The notes under the pieces: model-generated
Told to the model about the DNA's origin: nothing
Database searches by the model: none
The model's input: only the letters and a program-made list of their open reading frames with translations
Shown here: in pieces, positions 1-12,628 of the stretch
Numbering within the stretch: the first letter of the stretch is position 1
How the letters are laid out: each line of letters opens with the position of its first letter
Position numbers and translations under genes: made by a program
Assembly (NCBI GenBank): GCA_963682175.1
Contig: OY821791.1
Span: 31,990,326-32,054,325, forward strand
Length of the DNA stretch: 64,000 bases
Source of the DNA: Triglochin maritima
Taxonomy: Eukaryota; Streptophyta; Magnoliopsida; Alismatales; Juncaginaceae
Reading direction: 5' to 3'

Positions 1-190
1 GTCCTTCTATCATTTCTACTTATATAACTCTTTATTTCACTCTCCTACCACCACTTTCTCTTCATCTTTCTCTCATAATCATTAAGAAGAATGTCTCGGA
101 AGTCAGGAAATGAGTCAGTGGACACACTGACGTACTCGAATCTGGAAAAATGTCCCGTATATTTTAAGTTTCTTAACGAAGACCATCTTT
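1..190 (+). other. Possible MULE/PMD-gene 5' remnant
   Basis: The stretch up to about base 110 resembles the leader and start codon region of the PMD gene at 33080-33170: a CT-rich leader with TATATAACTC and TTTCACTC, then AAGAATGTCTCGGA here against GGAATGTCTCGGA there. From the ATG at base 91 a frame of about 33 codons opens with MSRKSG (MSRRPD in the PMD gene) and then stops. I read it as the degraded 5' end of a related element whose outer end lies outside the window. Chance similarity of CT-rich leaders is possible. Confidence 0.35.
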
Positions 191-3100
191 AACGAGTTGA
201 CGACCTGATCGGTCGCTGTAGGTTGTCTTATATTATTTTTTGTTTTTATTTTTTAAAATGAGTTTTAATTATTTATTTTTTGAAAATACGTTTTCTATTT
301 TTTTTTATTTTTCCAAGATCTATCCCGAAATTATGTTGAGAGATATGAGTTGTGGTTAAAAGGGTGAATAGTGTTGGAAAAAGAATAAAGTAGGTTACGG
401 AGAGAGAAAACTAATGTTGATGAGAAAGAAAGCTGACGTGGTAAGAGAGAGAAAACTCATGTCCAGATTGTCCATGTCATGGCTACGAAGGGTCTAAATG
501 GAAAAGCTCAATAGGTGAGTTTTTTTATTGCTTTTAGTGTTAAAATCACTATTTTCGTGATCGTCAGTTATGATTTACCCGTCGACTTTTGATAATGACA
601 CGTCATATCCTCATTTCTCCGTCTCATGTAATCTCACTGTTCAACCAGCTTAGGTTGTTGTATTTACATGTTTGTCATATTAAAGTGTAACAAAGAAATA
701 CATTTTCAAATAGATGGTCTCATTTATTTTACATTACATATCTAGCCGAAACTTTTACCTTCCCAAACACCGCCTCATGTCCCTTCCCCAAACATCCCTC
801 TTCACCTCAGGCAACTAACCGCCTCATCCGGAAACCACCAGGTTTTTGAACTAACGATTGGGATGTTGGGTAAAACTGTATTTTGTTGCAAAGTTACGCT
901 TTTTAAAGCTTGTCACATGAAGCTGTGTTTGGAGGGGGTGGGGGAGATAATGGCTATAGTAAAAACTTTTGGTTTCATAAAACCCCTTTGACCATACACA
1001 AATAGCAATAAAGATCATTCCATTCAAACTGAAATGATGCATAATTCTTATAACAAATAAATACTTAAGAAATTTACTTTCATCATATTGACATGTATCA
1101 GAGAGTGTCCTCTACTGGATTGGAAAAGAAGACTGGGTGAGGTAAAGATTAAATAACCATTAATTTTAATTAACTACCTAAAATCATTACCATATTAGAT
1201 GAGATCGGTGCAAGTTGTATACTTTCCGAGACATTTTATTGGCCGGCATGTTGAATTTTATGATTTTTGAAAGCTGACTCCACGTTTAACCAAAATGAAA
1301 TACAAGACAAGAAAGAACTTGCTTATACATTCTTCCATAATTTATCTTTGGAGTTGCTTGTTCGTGCTAACAAACGAGCGAAGAAGTAACGTTAAGAGTG
1401 GATGAGATGAGTCTGAACGAGCAAAGAAGATAACGTAGCGAGCTGAGCCAGAGTTGTTGCCACCAGCAACGCAACGACTTCCAATAAGTTATACAATGAT
1501 TACGTTACAATATATTAACAAATGCTTGGCATATTAGATAGGATTGGTGACCGATTTTCCTTGTATAGGTTTTCTTCATGGAAATTTTGTAGGTTATCTA
1601 TTTGCAAATTTCATTTTTACCAACAAAAACACATCCAACCTAACTTTAGTACACTATGGTATTGGTTGCATAGTATCCCACGAAGATCCTTTTTCCCAAA
1701 CATGTAGTACTATTAATGGTTGCAACGAGTATTTTCTTAACATTGAATCTATAATCTCATCAATGGATCGAACGTGGGAGCCCATAAGTACCACTAAATG
1801 GAATCCATATGTTCACAAATCTATACTCATAAAAACTTCAGAATACTTTGGAGTATAACATATATCGACCCTTTAGAAAAAAGATGTGGTGAAATGGGCA
1901 TCGCAAGGGGCACTAAAAAAATTCAGCTTAACAGGTGCAATATGCAGTGAGCTTGAAGAGTAAATTCTTGCCTACTTGTCTAACTACTGATATTATAATT
2001 TGTAGTGAGGATCGAAGAAGGCTATAGTTTTGAGAAGTCAAGTTCTCAGAATATGACTTCTAAATCTTCACTCACTTCTTTTGAACCAATAATGGAACTG
2101 GGGGAACTCATTTGTAATAATTATGGAAGTCATGGAACTTGTGGAACTGTAGTTCTAGAACCTATAATTAAATGATCCTACAAATCAGTTACCTTGCTGT
2201 GAATTCGACCAATTAGGTTACACAGTGTGTGTGAAACATACGCATACAATATCGATCTAGATCATATATGTCCGAAGTCGTAGGATTTCGTGTCTCTTTC
2301 AGACATATCACATCATCTCTACATTTTTTTTAAATATCATGTCTTGTTATTTCATTTCTAAATATCTAACGATTCATTTCCGTAACATGTCATTTCATTT
2401 GTAGATATAAAACAGATCATTTTTTTACGAAGGTCTTGGATGTCAAAAAGTCTTAGATGCCAAAAAGCGTATTTATTAATGTACATAAGAAAATATACAA
2501 TATTTTGTTAAAAAACCACATGCGTGCGTAGTGCATATTTTCATGGGGGTAATGTAAGAGACCAGAAATAATAATATATATAGGTCAGTCATCATTTTAT
2601 AATGGTTTTGTGCAGTTGTATTCGATGTTACAATATTTGAATACAAGAATTAATATATGTGTTACAACGTCCATAGATATAAAAAATATATTTGACAGTT
2701 GTATTTGATGGAAGTTGTCATGGATCACATGATCTAGCTGTCTTCCAAGAAATCATTCCATGACCTAGATTTTTTATTGCATTATTCACTTGGATAATCT
2801 ATTTCTTTCTTTAATCAAATAATTCCATTTTTCATTTGAACACTCCACCATCGTCATTAACTAAGCAATTTTCATGATCATAAACTGTCGGCTATCTTTA
2901 CTTGACAAGGCCATATTAATTTATTAGACCTAGATTTTCAAGGTAAAAAAATAGTTCAATTGAGTAAGAAGTAGTCTCCAGTAGTAATTGCGTCTTATCG
3001 GAGGGTTTTTCAAGGTATAGACATGGAAACGCCGTTAATTGTTCCATGATATATATTACTTAATGTGGTATATTTTTCGACGTCACATGGTGATAGTAGG

Positions 3101-3837
3101 GTAAATAGTTTATTCTTAACAAACTGATCGTTTTTATATTAGGTGTTCTTGTTATAAATTGATCGAGCCTTGCCCTTGTTGATTGCAAAATTAAAATATT
3201 CATGAGCATGATTACAAGTAGGAATTTTATTAGGCAAACCAAACACAAAACACAACAAAACAAACCAAACCAAACACTAATAGATCATAACTAATTACAC
3301 ACAACCTTTGCGAATGAGGTTACTTGGCTAACTTTGAGGTATGGCTCGAATTCAGGTTTATGCAAATTAAATATGATGGTTAGATAGATTTAACAATAAC
3401 ACGACACGCAAACTCCTATATTGCTACAAATTTTGAAAAACCAATTTTTTCCATACCTTTTGAAAATATAAAGAGTAAGTGAACTGCGTGTTTGGAAACG
3501 TGATGCTTTAAAAAAGCGACGATGGAGTTGTTTCAATAATAGGTTCAGTTCTCTATTACATTGTTTTATGATTAATGATCACTTTTGTCAAACCACCTCA
3601 CTTAGCACATGATTGTTCAGATCGAGATATTAGTTAAACAAGTGGTTTGCACATCTAACAAGTAATGAAGCACTACTAGGGACTGCATTTGTTTATGGGT
3701 TAATTTGTGTGGGTGCACTTGTAAAGCTAGCATCAATATTGGGGGCAATGAACTTGGATTTTACAATTTTATTTTGGTTTAGTTGTAAAATTCAGAAATT
3801 ATCTTGGTGTACTTGGATCCGACACCATCAACATATG
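191..3837. other. Intergenic, no supported gene
   Basis: AT-rich sequence with only short unrecognised frames. The longest, 104 codons at 1544-1858, has no motif I recognise. The piece 3373-3670 is a diverged copy of 12913-13310 (listed separately). Confidence 0.6.
3373..3670. repeat. Diverged duplicate of 12913-13310
   Basis: Shares, in order, an ACACGACA.GCAAACTCCTAT block, a GTGTTTGGAAA/GTGTTTAGGAAA block, a TTACATTGTTTxA..GAT.GATCACTTT block and TTTGCACATxTAACAAG with 12913-13310. The two copies lie on either side of the gypsy element, so an old duplication of the Hsp70 upstream DNA predates the insertion. Confidence 0.55.
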
Positions 3838-5010
3838 TGTAACGTCCCGAAACAGCGGAAGATTTAAAATTTCAAAATAACCAACATAACAGACAACTCA
3901 CGCGGGAACGTCACTAATATATAAATATATAAATCCGGGTGCACCCAAAATACAAGGAGTTTTCCAAAAGAAATACAACTACAATACTGATACAATGGAA
4001 GAGAATACAAGTAGTCGTACGGTGTAGCAACTGCCGAAGAGGATCCGACTCCAAAGCGCTCCGTCCTCGGTCACCACCCACCCGGACCTACTGCGGTCCT
4101 GAAAAAGATGCAACAACAATGCCTGAGTTTCCAGAAGGAAACCCCGTATACCAACTCACCTATATGCATGCATCACATAATGAACCTATCATACTAGTAG
4201 CATGTCATGGCATCAACAGATATGGAAAACAGTTCCCCCGAAGGGTAAAACAGGACATCAGTCCGACAATCAATCATCGGGTCTCCCGAAGAGACCTACT
4301 GCAGGCACATGCAGTCTAGTAGCCCGCGACATCGCACCCCCCACACGCAGCTACACTACTCAAGGGTTCGGCAGGGAGCCTCTGTCACGTCTACGCGCCG
4401 ATAGAAACAGATCTGTAAATCTCAGTGGTCGGGGCCACAGGGACCAACGGGGCCGTCGCCCGGAAGGTATAACAACATCATCTCGGTAGGTGCCCAGCCG
4501 AGGAAAACAACAAGCCGGCACAGCCTCGGCCCAACAATCATCATCGCCGGCACAACCTCGGCGGCATCACCGGCACAGCATCGGTGGTCCATCACAACAG
4601 TCCGGCACATCATCGGACAGATCCAGACCGAAGTCTGCCAGGTCATCGGGCTCCTCGAGCCGCGAACACCAACCGCGCCGCTATAAAAGCAGGGCAGCGA
4701 CCTCCGTAGCCCCAAGGGCCGGTAGTCACCTCACCCAACGCCAGTTGCGTGCCCGCACAACATCACACTGGGATCCGCGATCCCTCAGGCCTGCTATACT
4801 ACAAAGTGCCAACAAACACCTCAAAAGTCACGGTCCATACATGGAGCTGACGCGTCCCGAACACCCACACTCTTCCCAACGGCGGTCCCTGGGCAGGCAC
4901 GCATCACGCGCCCACCGTCACCTCCCGGCTCACGCACAAGGCGAGGACACGGGTTTCCGTGGACAAAGTTGGCATTCACAACGGGACCTAGGAATTCAGT
5001 TCTGAGCAGA

Positions 5011-5539
5011 TTCGGTCGACCGAAATAGTCTAACCGGTCGACCGTTTCCACGAGGAATTCGATCGACCGAAAGTCTGAATCGGTAGAACTCACTGCGCAA
5101 CACTAATTCCCAAACGGTCGAACGAAAGTCTAAAACCGGTCGACCGAACGAGGTCAAAATCCGGAGTCTGGTCAACATTAAATTCAACTCTATCGGTCGA
5201 CCGACTCAGGGGTCTCGGTCGACCGAAAACAGACAGGGTCAACCTATTATTCTAAGTCATATAATCGGTCGAACGCAAACCTCCAACGGTCGAACAACAA
5301 ACGATCGGTCGAACGCCACATGAAATCGGTCGAACAAATCATGCAAAACTAACAGGTACACTTAAGTTTCGGTCGAACACAACAAGGACCGGTCGACCGA
5401 CAACAGGTAGAAAATCCCAACTCACCAGCAATAATGCACTACCGGTCGACCGCCCCAAGGCATCGTTCGACCGGTGAAGGTTAAATTCGGGCAAACAGTG
5501 CTAAAACGGTCGACCGCCCGAAGGATCCGGTCGACCGTT
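5011..5539. repeat. Array of CGGTCGACCG palindromes in LTR
   Basis: About 18 copies of CGGTCGACCG or one-base variants (CGGTCGAACG, CGATCGACCG, CGTTCGACCG) lie in 530 bp at irregular spacing, mostly 20-50 bp. The same array is at 11771-12299. The spacers are unrelated, so this is a cluster of one short palindrome, not a tandem repeat. Confidence 0.85.
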
Positions 5540-5857
5540 GGTCGTCTTCAACCTCGCGCCAGCCGAGGTTTTACGAAGAAACGCGTCGCCGGAGAGGCCT
5601 CCGACCTCCCCCGACTCGACCAACGCATCTCTCACATGAGGGTAAACAAATCACACTAAGGAGCGGCATACCTCAACCAACGACGGAGAAACGCCGGAGC
5701 AACACTCGCGCCTCCGCACCTCCGCACGCGCAACCTCCTCCTCGCCGCGACCTCCTCACGCCGGAGCCTCCGCGCCTTCTTCCTCCGCTGGTCGCCGGAC
5801 AGAAAAATGGAGAGAGAGTGAGAGAGCAAGTAAGGGAGAGAGAGAGAGAAAACCCAA

Positions 5858-5865
5858 CTTAAATA
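5858..5865 (-). promoter_or_regulatory. Putative LTR TATA box
   Basis: Reads TATTTAAG on the minus strand, about 150 bases inside the upstream edge of the LTR and just before a CT/GA-rich tract. The equivalent in the active 5' LTR is 12621-12628. If right, U3 is short and R-U5 is about 2 kb. This is inferred from position and composition only. Confidence 0.4.
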
Positions 5866-6014
5866 CTCTACCCCCAACACCTCACCCTCACCCTACACCA
5901 TACTCCTACACTCCAACCCATACCTCCACAACAACTCCACCATACCTCCTCTCTCCTCCAAGTCAAACCTCACTTAACCCTAATCCAATCCTAATCCGGT
6001 TTAGGGACATAACA

Positions 6015-6027
6015 ATCCACCCAACTT
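6015..6027 (-). other. Polypurine tract
   Basis: On the minus strand AAGTTGGGTGGAT immediately precedes the 3' LTR. Its position and purine bias fit plus-strand priming, though two or three pyrimidines interrupt it. Confidence 0.6.
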
Positions 6028-6055
6028 AAAAGGATTTCGTCCCGAAATCAAGCAA

Positions 6056-9000
6056 CTACTCACCGAAAAGCTCTGGATACTGCCTTCTGACATCCTCCTC
6101 AATCTCCCAAGTGGCCTCGCGCTCGCTGTGATGCTGCCACCTGACCTTCACCATCGGAATGGTCCTCCTCCTGAGCTGGTGATCCATGCGATCAACAATC
6201 TCGACTGGCCTCTCCTCGAGCGACAAGTCCTGCTGAATCTCTGGCACTGCTATCTCAATAACGTGCGACGGATCTGCCACATACTTCCTCAGCATCGACA
6301 CATGGAAGACATTATGCAGACCCGAAAACTGCGGCGGCAATGCAATCCGGTAGGCAACCTCTCCAACTCGGTCGAGGATCTCAAACGGTCCAACATATCT
6401 CGGACTGAGCTTCCCCTTCTTCCCAAACCTCATCACACCTCTGGCTGGGGAAATCTTCAGAAACACATGGTCGCCCACCTCGAAACTCAGCACTCGTCTG
6501 CGTCGATCTGCATAGCTCTTCTGCCTGCTCTGCGCTGTGGCCAGTCTCCTCCTGATCACATCCACCTTCTCTGCATACATCTGCACGATCTCTGGCCCAA
6601 CTAACTGCCTCTCGCCCACATCACTCCAGCATACCGGTGATCTGCAAGGCCTCCCGTACAATGCCTCGTACGGTGCCATCCCAATACTCGAGTGGTAGCT
6701 GTTGTTGTAGGCGAACTCTATCAGCGGCAGGTGCTCATCCCAGTGCCCTGCCCAATCCAGTGTGCATGCTCTCAGCATATCCTCCAGGGTCTGAATCGTC
6801 CTCTCTGACTGACCATCGGTCTGCGGATGAAACGCTGTACTGAATCTCAGATGCGTCCCCAAAGCCTGCTGCAGACTCCCCCAAAATCTGGAAGTGAATC
6901 GAGGATCTCGATCAGAGATGATGCTCACTGGCACCCCATGCAACCTGACTATCTCCTCCACGTACAACTTAGCCAGACCCTCCAAAGGTAACGTGGTCCT
7001 GATCGCTAAGAAATGCGCCGACTTGGTCAGTCGATCGACTATCACCCAAATCGCGTCGTGGAATCTCCTCGTCTTCGGCAATCCCGTGACAAAATCCATC
7101 GTCACGTGCTCCCACTTCCACTCAGGAAGCTCAATACACTGCATCGGTCCTGCTGGCCTCTGATGCTCAATCTTCACCTGCTGGCAGACCAAGCATCGCT
7201 CCACAAACTCTGCAATATCCTTCTTCATGCCCTTCCACCAGAAGTTCCGCTGCAGGTCCTTATACATCTTCGTGCTCCCCGGATGAATGGTGTATCTAGC
7301 TCTGTGTGCCTCCTCCATGATGTCATCTCTCAGCCCATCAACCTTCGGCACCCAAATCCGACTCCTGAACCTCAGACCACCATCAACCCCCACACTGAAA
7401 TCTGATCCATCTCTGGAAGCCAACTGTAGCAGACCAGCTAACTCCTCATCCCCCTGCTGAGCCTGAACCAACCGTGAGACCGTCTGCGGCTCCACCCGAA
7501 GCCCAGCAATCACTGCTCCCTCTGTACCCTCTGTGAACGGTCTCCACTCTGACACGGCCTCGAGTAGCCTCCACTCCTGGATGCACAGACTCGCAACAGA
7601 AACCTCCACCTTCCCGCTCAGCGCGTCTGCAACCGAATTCGCCTTCCCCGGATGATAGGAAATGGTGAAGTCGTAGTCCTTAATGAACTCGAGCCATCTG
7701 CGCTGCCTCATATTCAGCTCCTTCTGCGAGAACAAGTACTTCAGACTCTGATGATCGGTGAAGACCTCGAACTGCTCGCCATACAGATAGTGCCGCCAGG
7801 TCTTCAACGCATGAACTACCGCTGCCAACTCCAGATCATGAGTAGGGTAGTTCTTCTCGTGCACCTTCAGCTGCCTCGAAGCGTACGCGACCACCTTCCC
7901 ATGCTGCATCAGAACACAACCCAAGCCTATCCCTGATGCATCGCTGTAAATCACGTAGCCTCCACTGCCACTCGGTAGCGTCAGAATAGGTGCTGTCGTC
8001 AATCGCCTCTTCAGCTCCTGAAAGCTGTCCTCGCACTTCTGGGACCAAACGAACTTGACGCCCTTCTGCGTCAACGCTGTCAGCGGCGACGCAAGTCTGG
8101 AGAAATCCTGGATGAACCGTCTGTAATACCCTGCCAGTCCAACGAAACTCCTGATCTCCGTCACGCCCGTCGGGGCTCTCCACTGAGTCACTGTCTCGAC
8201 CTTCGCCGGATCCACTGAAATCCCATCCGCTGACACAATATGCCCCAGAAAAGCCACCTGATCCAACCAAAACTCGCACTTCGTGTACTTGGCATATAGC
8301 TGCTGATCCCTCAAGATGCCAAGCACAATCCTCAGGTGCTCTCGATGCTGCTCCCTGTCAGGCGAGTATATCAAAATGTCGTCTACGAATACAACGACAA
8401 ATCTGTCGAGGTACGGCTGGAAGGTCCTATTCATCAGATCCATGAATGCTGCAGGCGCATTCGTCAGTCCAAATGGCATCACCATGAACTCGTAGTGGCC
8501 GTACCGCGTCCTGAAGGCTGTCTTCTGAACATCTGCCTCCCTGATCCGCAACTGATGATAACCCGAACGCAGATCGATCTTCGAGAACACTCTCGCCGTC
8601 TGCAACTGATCAAACAAATCATCAATCCTGGGCAAAGGGTACCGGTTCCGAACGGTAACCTTATTCAGCATCCTGTAGTCGATGCACATCCGCAACGACC
8701 CATCCTTCTTCTTCACGAAAAGCACAGGCGCTCCCCATGGAGAAACACTCGGTCGAATGAACCCGGACTCCATCAACTCCTGCAACTGCTTCTTCAACTC
8801 TGTCAACTCAGCAGGTGCCATACGATACGGTGCCTTCGACTGAGGTGTCGTACCCGCCACTAGCTCGATGCCGAACTCGATCTCTCGGTGCGGCGGTAAA
8901 GCTGGAATCTCCGCTGGAAACACATCCGGAAACTCCTGCACAATCTCTATGTCCTCCAGCCTCATCGTCTCAGGATCAGGAACTACCAGCGTGGCCACAA

Positions 9001-10465
9001 ACGCTCTGCATCCCTGCTGCATCAGTCTCTGTGCCCTAACTGCAGACACAATCAGACGACCCCCTCTGCTCCTCGCACCTCTGATCAGAACATCTGGCAA
9101 ACCCTCCATCGGAATCAGGATCTTCTTCTCACGGCAAAAGACCCGCACGTCGTACTGTGACAGCCAGTCCATCCCCAGTATGACGTCGAAGTCCACCATC
9201 GGTAACAAGACCAGATCTGCTGGAAAATCGTGGTCTCCCGAAGCAACTGTGGTGCCGGGGAAAAAGCTCCCCACAGTGCCCACCTCACCCATGGGCGTGC
9301 TGACCTCCAAAACATCAGTCAGCAGCACAGGGGTCCGACCCAACTCGCCAGCAAACTTCTCCGAAATGAAGGAGTGAGTGGCGCCGCAATCAAACAACAC
9401 ACGCGCTACAGAACCAGAAACTGAAAGCGTACCTTCCACGACGGTGTTGGAGTCCCTCGCCTCCTCAGCCTGGATAGTGAAGACTCGCCCGGTCCTCCTG
9501 CTCTGGCCCGGTGGAACAACTGACCGGCTGCCTCCGCCTCTGCCTACTGCTGGTGGTCCTGGCCTCCTGCTCGGCTCTCCCTGCCTCTGAGGACAATCAC
9601 GGACAAAATGTCCCATCTGACCACAACCCATGCATGCTCCAGTCCGACGAGGACACTCCTGTCCTGGATGGAACCTCGCGCAGTAAGTGCACGCTCCTGA
9701 CTGACGTGCTCCTCCTCCATCGAACCTGGGCCTCTTGCCCGGGTTCCCTGCTCCACGACCAGCTACTCTGCTGCCGGTGCTCACTGGCGCCTTCCGCGCC
9801 TCCTGAATACACTCCCTCTGGTCCTGCTCGATGATCGTAGCATGCTTCACTGCATCTGCAAGGGTCCGCGGCATGCTGTTGATCACCCGAGATCGAAGCG
9901 GCTGCCTCAGTCCCTTCACGAACTTCCTCGCCCGCTGCTCTGGGGTCACACAAATCTCAGGGGAGTAACGCTCCAAAGCGTTGAACCTGCTGATGTAGCT
10001 CGTCAGTGTCATGTCCTTCTGCTCCAGCGACATGAACTCCTCCCTCTTCTGATCCCTGACATGCTGGGGAAAATACTGCTCGTGGAACACCTCCAAAAAC
10101 TCCTCCCAGCTCACATCCAGACGATCATCAAACAATATTGTGGACGTGGACCTCCACCAGTTGGCGGCCTCGCCATCGAACACATAGGTGGCCAACTCCA
10201 CCATCCTCCCAGGTGCTACTCCAATAGCGCGGAAGATCTTCTCCATCCTGAAGACCCAGTCCTCTGCAACCTCTGGGGCCCTCCTGCCATCGAAAGTCGG
10301 CGGGTGCTGACGCATGAACCGATCGTGCTCAGCTCCCACCCCGCTCTGAGCGCTCTGAGCAGCCTGACGCTCCAGAAACTCGCCCAGCCTGTCCCACTGA
10401 GCACCTGAAGTGTCGTCACTGGGATCACGATCGCGTGGAGAACTCCTCACGCGCCTAGGTGCCAT
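6056..10465 (-). CDS. Gag-pol polyprotein with chromodomain
   Basis: A single 1469-codon frame without stops; its ATG lies about 130 bp inside the 5' LTR. Domains in order: retrotransposon gag (about 65-200); CCHC zinc knuckle C278-C291 ([14 protein letters not shown]); aspartic protease with DCGATHSF at 359; reverse transcriptase about 550-740 with FVDD at 693-696; RNase H about 835-950 (YSDAS at 840, TDHQS at 903); integrase HHCC zinc finger (H1054, H1061, C1091, C1094) and D1124-D1185-E1221 with exact D-35-E spacing; GPF motif near 1359; chromodomain about 1419-1466 (VRWQHH...ATWE). Every catalytic residue I looked for is present, so the protein is probably functional. The chromodomain is known in this family to steer integration toward heterochromatin. 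Gag and pol are in one frame, as usual for plant chromoviruses. Confidence 0.97.
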   Translation of the reverse strand: MAPRRVRSSPRDRDPSDDTSGAQWDRLGEFLERQAAQSAQSGVGAEHDRFMRQHPPTFDGRRAPEVAEDWVFRMEKIFRAIGVAPGRMVELATYVFDGEAANWWRSTSTILFDDRLDVSWEEFLEVFHEQYFPQHVRDQKREEFMSLEQKDMTLTSYISRFNALERYSPEICVTPEQRARKFVKGLRQPLRSRVINSMPRTLADAVKHATIIEQDQRECIQEARKAPVSTGSRVAGRGAGNPGKRPRFDGGGARQSGACTYCARFHPGQECPRRTGACMGCGQMGHFVRDCPQRQGEPSRRPGPPAVGRGGGSRSVVPPGQSRRTGRVFTIQAEEARDSNTVVEGTLSVSGSVARVLFDCGATHSFISEKFAGELGRTPVLLTDVLEVSTPMGEVGTVGSFFPGTTVASGDHDFPADLVLLPMVDFDVILGMDWLSQYDVRVFCREKKILIPMEGLPDVLIRGARSRGGRLIVSAVRAQRLMQQGCRAFVATLVVPDPETMRLEDIEIVQEFPDVFPAEIPALPPHREIEFGIELVAGTTPQSKAPYRMAPAELTELKKQLQELMESGFIRPSVSPWGAPVLFVKKKDGSLRMCIDYRMLNKVTVRNRYPLPRIDDLFDQLQTARVFSKIDLRSGYHQLRIREADVQKTAFRTRYGHYEFMVMPFGLTNAPAAFMDLMNRTFQPYLDRFVVVFVDDILIYSPDREQHREHLRIVLGILRDQQLYAKYTKCEFWLDQVAFLGHIVSADGISVDPAKVETVTQWRAPTGVTEIRSFVGLAGYYRRFIQDFSRLASPLTALTQKGVKFVWSQKCEDSFQELKRRLTTAPILTLPSGSGGYVIYSDASGIGLGCVLMQHGKVVAYASRQLKVHEKNYPTHDLELAAVVHALKTWRHYLYGEQFEVFTDHQSLKYLFSQKELNMRQRRWLEFIKDYDFTISYHPGKANSVADALSGKVEVSVASLCIQEWRLLEAVSEWRPFTEGTEGAVIAGLRVEPQTVSRLVQAQQGDEELAGLLQLASRDGSDFSVGVDGGLRFRSRIWVPKVDGLRDDIMEEAHRARYTIHPGSTKMYKDLQRNFWWKGMKKDIAEFVERCLVCQQVKIEHQRPAGPMQCIELPEWKWEHVTMDFVTGLPKTRRFHDAIWVIVDRLTKSAHFLAIRTTLPLEGLAKLYVEEIVRLHGVPVSIISDRDPRFTSRFWGSLQQALGTHLRFSTAFHPQTDGQSERTIQTLEDMLRACTLDWAGHWDEHLPLIEFAYNNSYHSSIGMAPYEALYGRPCRSPVCWSDVGERQLVGPEIVQMYAEKVDVIRRRLATAQSRQKSYADRRRRVLSFEVGDHVFLKISPARGVMRFGKKGKLSPRYVGPFEILDRVGEVAYRIALPPQFSGLHNVFHVSMLRKYVADPSHVIEIAVPEIQQDLSLEERPVEIVDRMDHQLRRRTIPMVKVRWQHHSEREATWEIEEDVRRQYPELFGE

Positions 10466-10582
10466 CTGTCACCACAACAATCAACAGATAAGCAACAATG
10501 CATGCATGAGCTACGAAATTAATGCATGCCTCTAGCACTACTCCTAAGGGTGGTTCTTTAGACGAAGACACAGGAATTGACC

Positions 10583-10594
10583 GCTCTGATACCA
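10583..10594 (-). other. Primer-binding site (tRNA-Met initiator)
   Basis: On the minus strand TGGTATCAGAGC begins 3 bases after the 5' LTR end. It is complementary to the 3' end of plant initiator tRNA-Met, the usual primer of Ty3/gypsy and Ty1/copia elements. Confidence 0.92.
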
Positions 10595-11770
10595 AGTTGT
10601 AACGTCCCGAAACAGCGGAAGATTTAAAATTTCAAAATAACCAACATAACAGACAACTCACGCGGGAACGTCACTAATATATAAATATATAAATCCGGGT
10701 GCACCCAAAATACAAGGAGTTTTCCAAAAGAAATACAACTACAATACTGATACAATGGAAGAGAATACAAGTAGTCGTACGGTCTAGCAACTGCCGAAGA
10801 GGATCCGACTCCAAAGCGCTCCGTCCTCGGTCACCACCCACCCGGACCTACTGCGGTCCTGAAAAAGATGCAACAACAATGCCTGAGTTTCCAGAAGGAA
10901 ACCCCGTATACCAACTCACCTATATGCATGCATCACATAATGAACCTATCATACTAGTAGCATGTCATGGCATCAACAGATATGGAAAACAGTTCCCCCG
11001 AAGGGTAAAACAGGACATCAGTCCGACAATCAATCATCGGGTCTCCCGAAGAGACCTACTGCAGGCACATGCAGTCTAGTAGCCCGCGACATCGCACCCC
11101 CCACACGCAGCTACACTACTCAAGGGTTCGGCAGGGAGCCTCTGTCACGTCTACGCGCCGATAGAAACAGATCTGTAAATCTCAGTGGTCGGGGCCACAG
11201 GGACCAACGGGGCCGTCGCCCGGAAGGTATAACAACATCATCTCGGTAGGTGCCCAGCCGAGGAAAACAACAAGCCGGCACAGCCTCGGCCCAACAATCA
11301 TCATCGCCGGCACAACCTCGGCGGCATCACCGGCACAGCATCGGTGGTCCATCACAACAGTCCGGCACATCATCGGACAGATCCAGACCGAAGTCTGCCA
11401 GGTCATCGGGCTCCTCGAGCCGCGAACACCAACCGCGCCGCTATAAAAGCAGGGCAGCGACCTCCGTAGCCCCAAGGGCCGGTAGTCACCTCACCCAACG
11501 CCAGTTGCGTGCCCGCACAACATCACACTGGGATCCGCGATCCCTCAGGCCTGCTATACTACAAAGTGCCAACAAACACCTCAAAAGTCACGGTCCATAC
11601 ATGGAGCTGACGCGTCCCGAACACCCACACTCTTCCCAACGGCGGTCCCTGGGCAGGCACGCATCACGCGCCCACCGTCACCTCCCGGCTCACGCACAAG
11701 GCGAGGACACGGGTTTCCGTGGACAAAGTTGGCATTCACAACGGGACCTAGGAATTCAGTTCTGAGCAGA

Positions 11771-12299
11771 TTCGGTCGACCGAAATAGTCTAACCGGTCG
11801 ACCGTTTCCACGAGGAATTCGATCGACCGAAAGTCTGAATCGGTAGAACTCACTGCGCAACACTAATTCCCAAACGGTCGAACGAAAGTCTAAAACCGGT
11901 CGACCGAACGAGGTCAAAATCCGGAGTCTGGTCAACATTAAATTCAACTCTATCGGTCGACCGACTCAGGGGTCTCGGTCGACCGAAAACAGACAGGGTC
12001 AACCTATTATTCTAAGTCATATAATCGGTCGAACGCAAACCTCCAACGGTCGAACAACAAACGATCGGTCGAACGCCACATGAAATCGGTCGAACAAATC
12101 ATGCAAAACTAACAGGTACACTTAAGTTTCGGTCGAACACAACAAGGACCGGTCGACCGACAACAGGTAGAAAATCCCAACTCACCAGCAATAATGCACT
12201 ACCGGTCGACCGCCCCAAGGCATCATTCGACCGGTGAAGGTTAAAGTCGGGCAAACAGTGCTAAAACGGTCGACCGCCCGAAGGATCCGGTCGACCGTT
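11771..12299. repeat. Array of CGGTCGACCG palindromes, 5' LTR copy
   Basis: The same palindrome cluster as 5011-5539, in the other LTR. One unit differs between the LTRs (CATCATTCGACC here, CATCGTTCGACC there). Confidence 0.85.
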
Positions 12300-12620
12300 G
12301 GTCGTCTTCAACATCGCGCCAGCCGAGGTTTTACGAAGAAACGCGTCGCCGGAGAGGCCTCCGACCTCCCCCGACTCGACCAACGCATCCCTCACATGAG
12401 GGTCAACAACAAATCACACTAAGGAGCGGCATACCTCAACCAACGACGGAGAAACGCCGGAGCAACACTCGCGCCTCCGCTCCTCCGCACGCGCAACCTC
12501 CTCCTCGCCGCGACCTCCTCACGCCGGAGCCTCCGCGGCTTCTTCCTCCGCTGGTCGCCGGACAGAAAAATGGAGAGAGAGTGAGAGAGCAAGTAAGGGA
12601 GAGAGAGAGAGAAAACCCAA

Positions 12621-12628
12621 CTTAAATA
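12621..12628 (-). promoter_or_regulatory. Putative TATA box of the 5' LTR promoter
   Basis: TATTTAAG on the minus strand, identical to the copy at 5858-5865. This is the LTR copy that would drive transcription of the element. Confidence 0.4.

Larger units (their letters stand above)
3838..6014 (-). repeat. 3' LTR of the gypsy element
   Basis: 2177 bp, bounded by TGTAACGTCC at its left end and GGGACATAACA at its right end. It matches 10598-12777 almost base for base. Differences include G/C at 4023, G/A near 5465, T/G near 5486, C/A near 5552, and a 3-bp gap near 5647. Short frames inside it are non-coding shadows. Confidence 0.95.

Noticed and set aside
1544..1858. 104-codon frame as a gene
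   Set aside because: No motif, no splice context, AT-rich random-looking composition.
4680..4690. CTATAAAAGC as an LTR promoter on the plus strand
   Set aside because: The element is on minus, so this would be antisense; TATTTAAG at the U3 side of the minus strand fits better.
4422..5187. Frames up to 171 codons in the gypsy LTRs
   Set aside because: Present identically in both LTRs, lie in non-coding LTR DNA and have no recognisable domain.
6128..10408. Many plus-strand frames of 60-190 codons opposite gag-pol
   Set aside because: Antisense shadows of the GC-rich polyprotein gene; no motifs.
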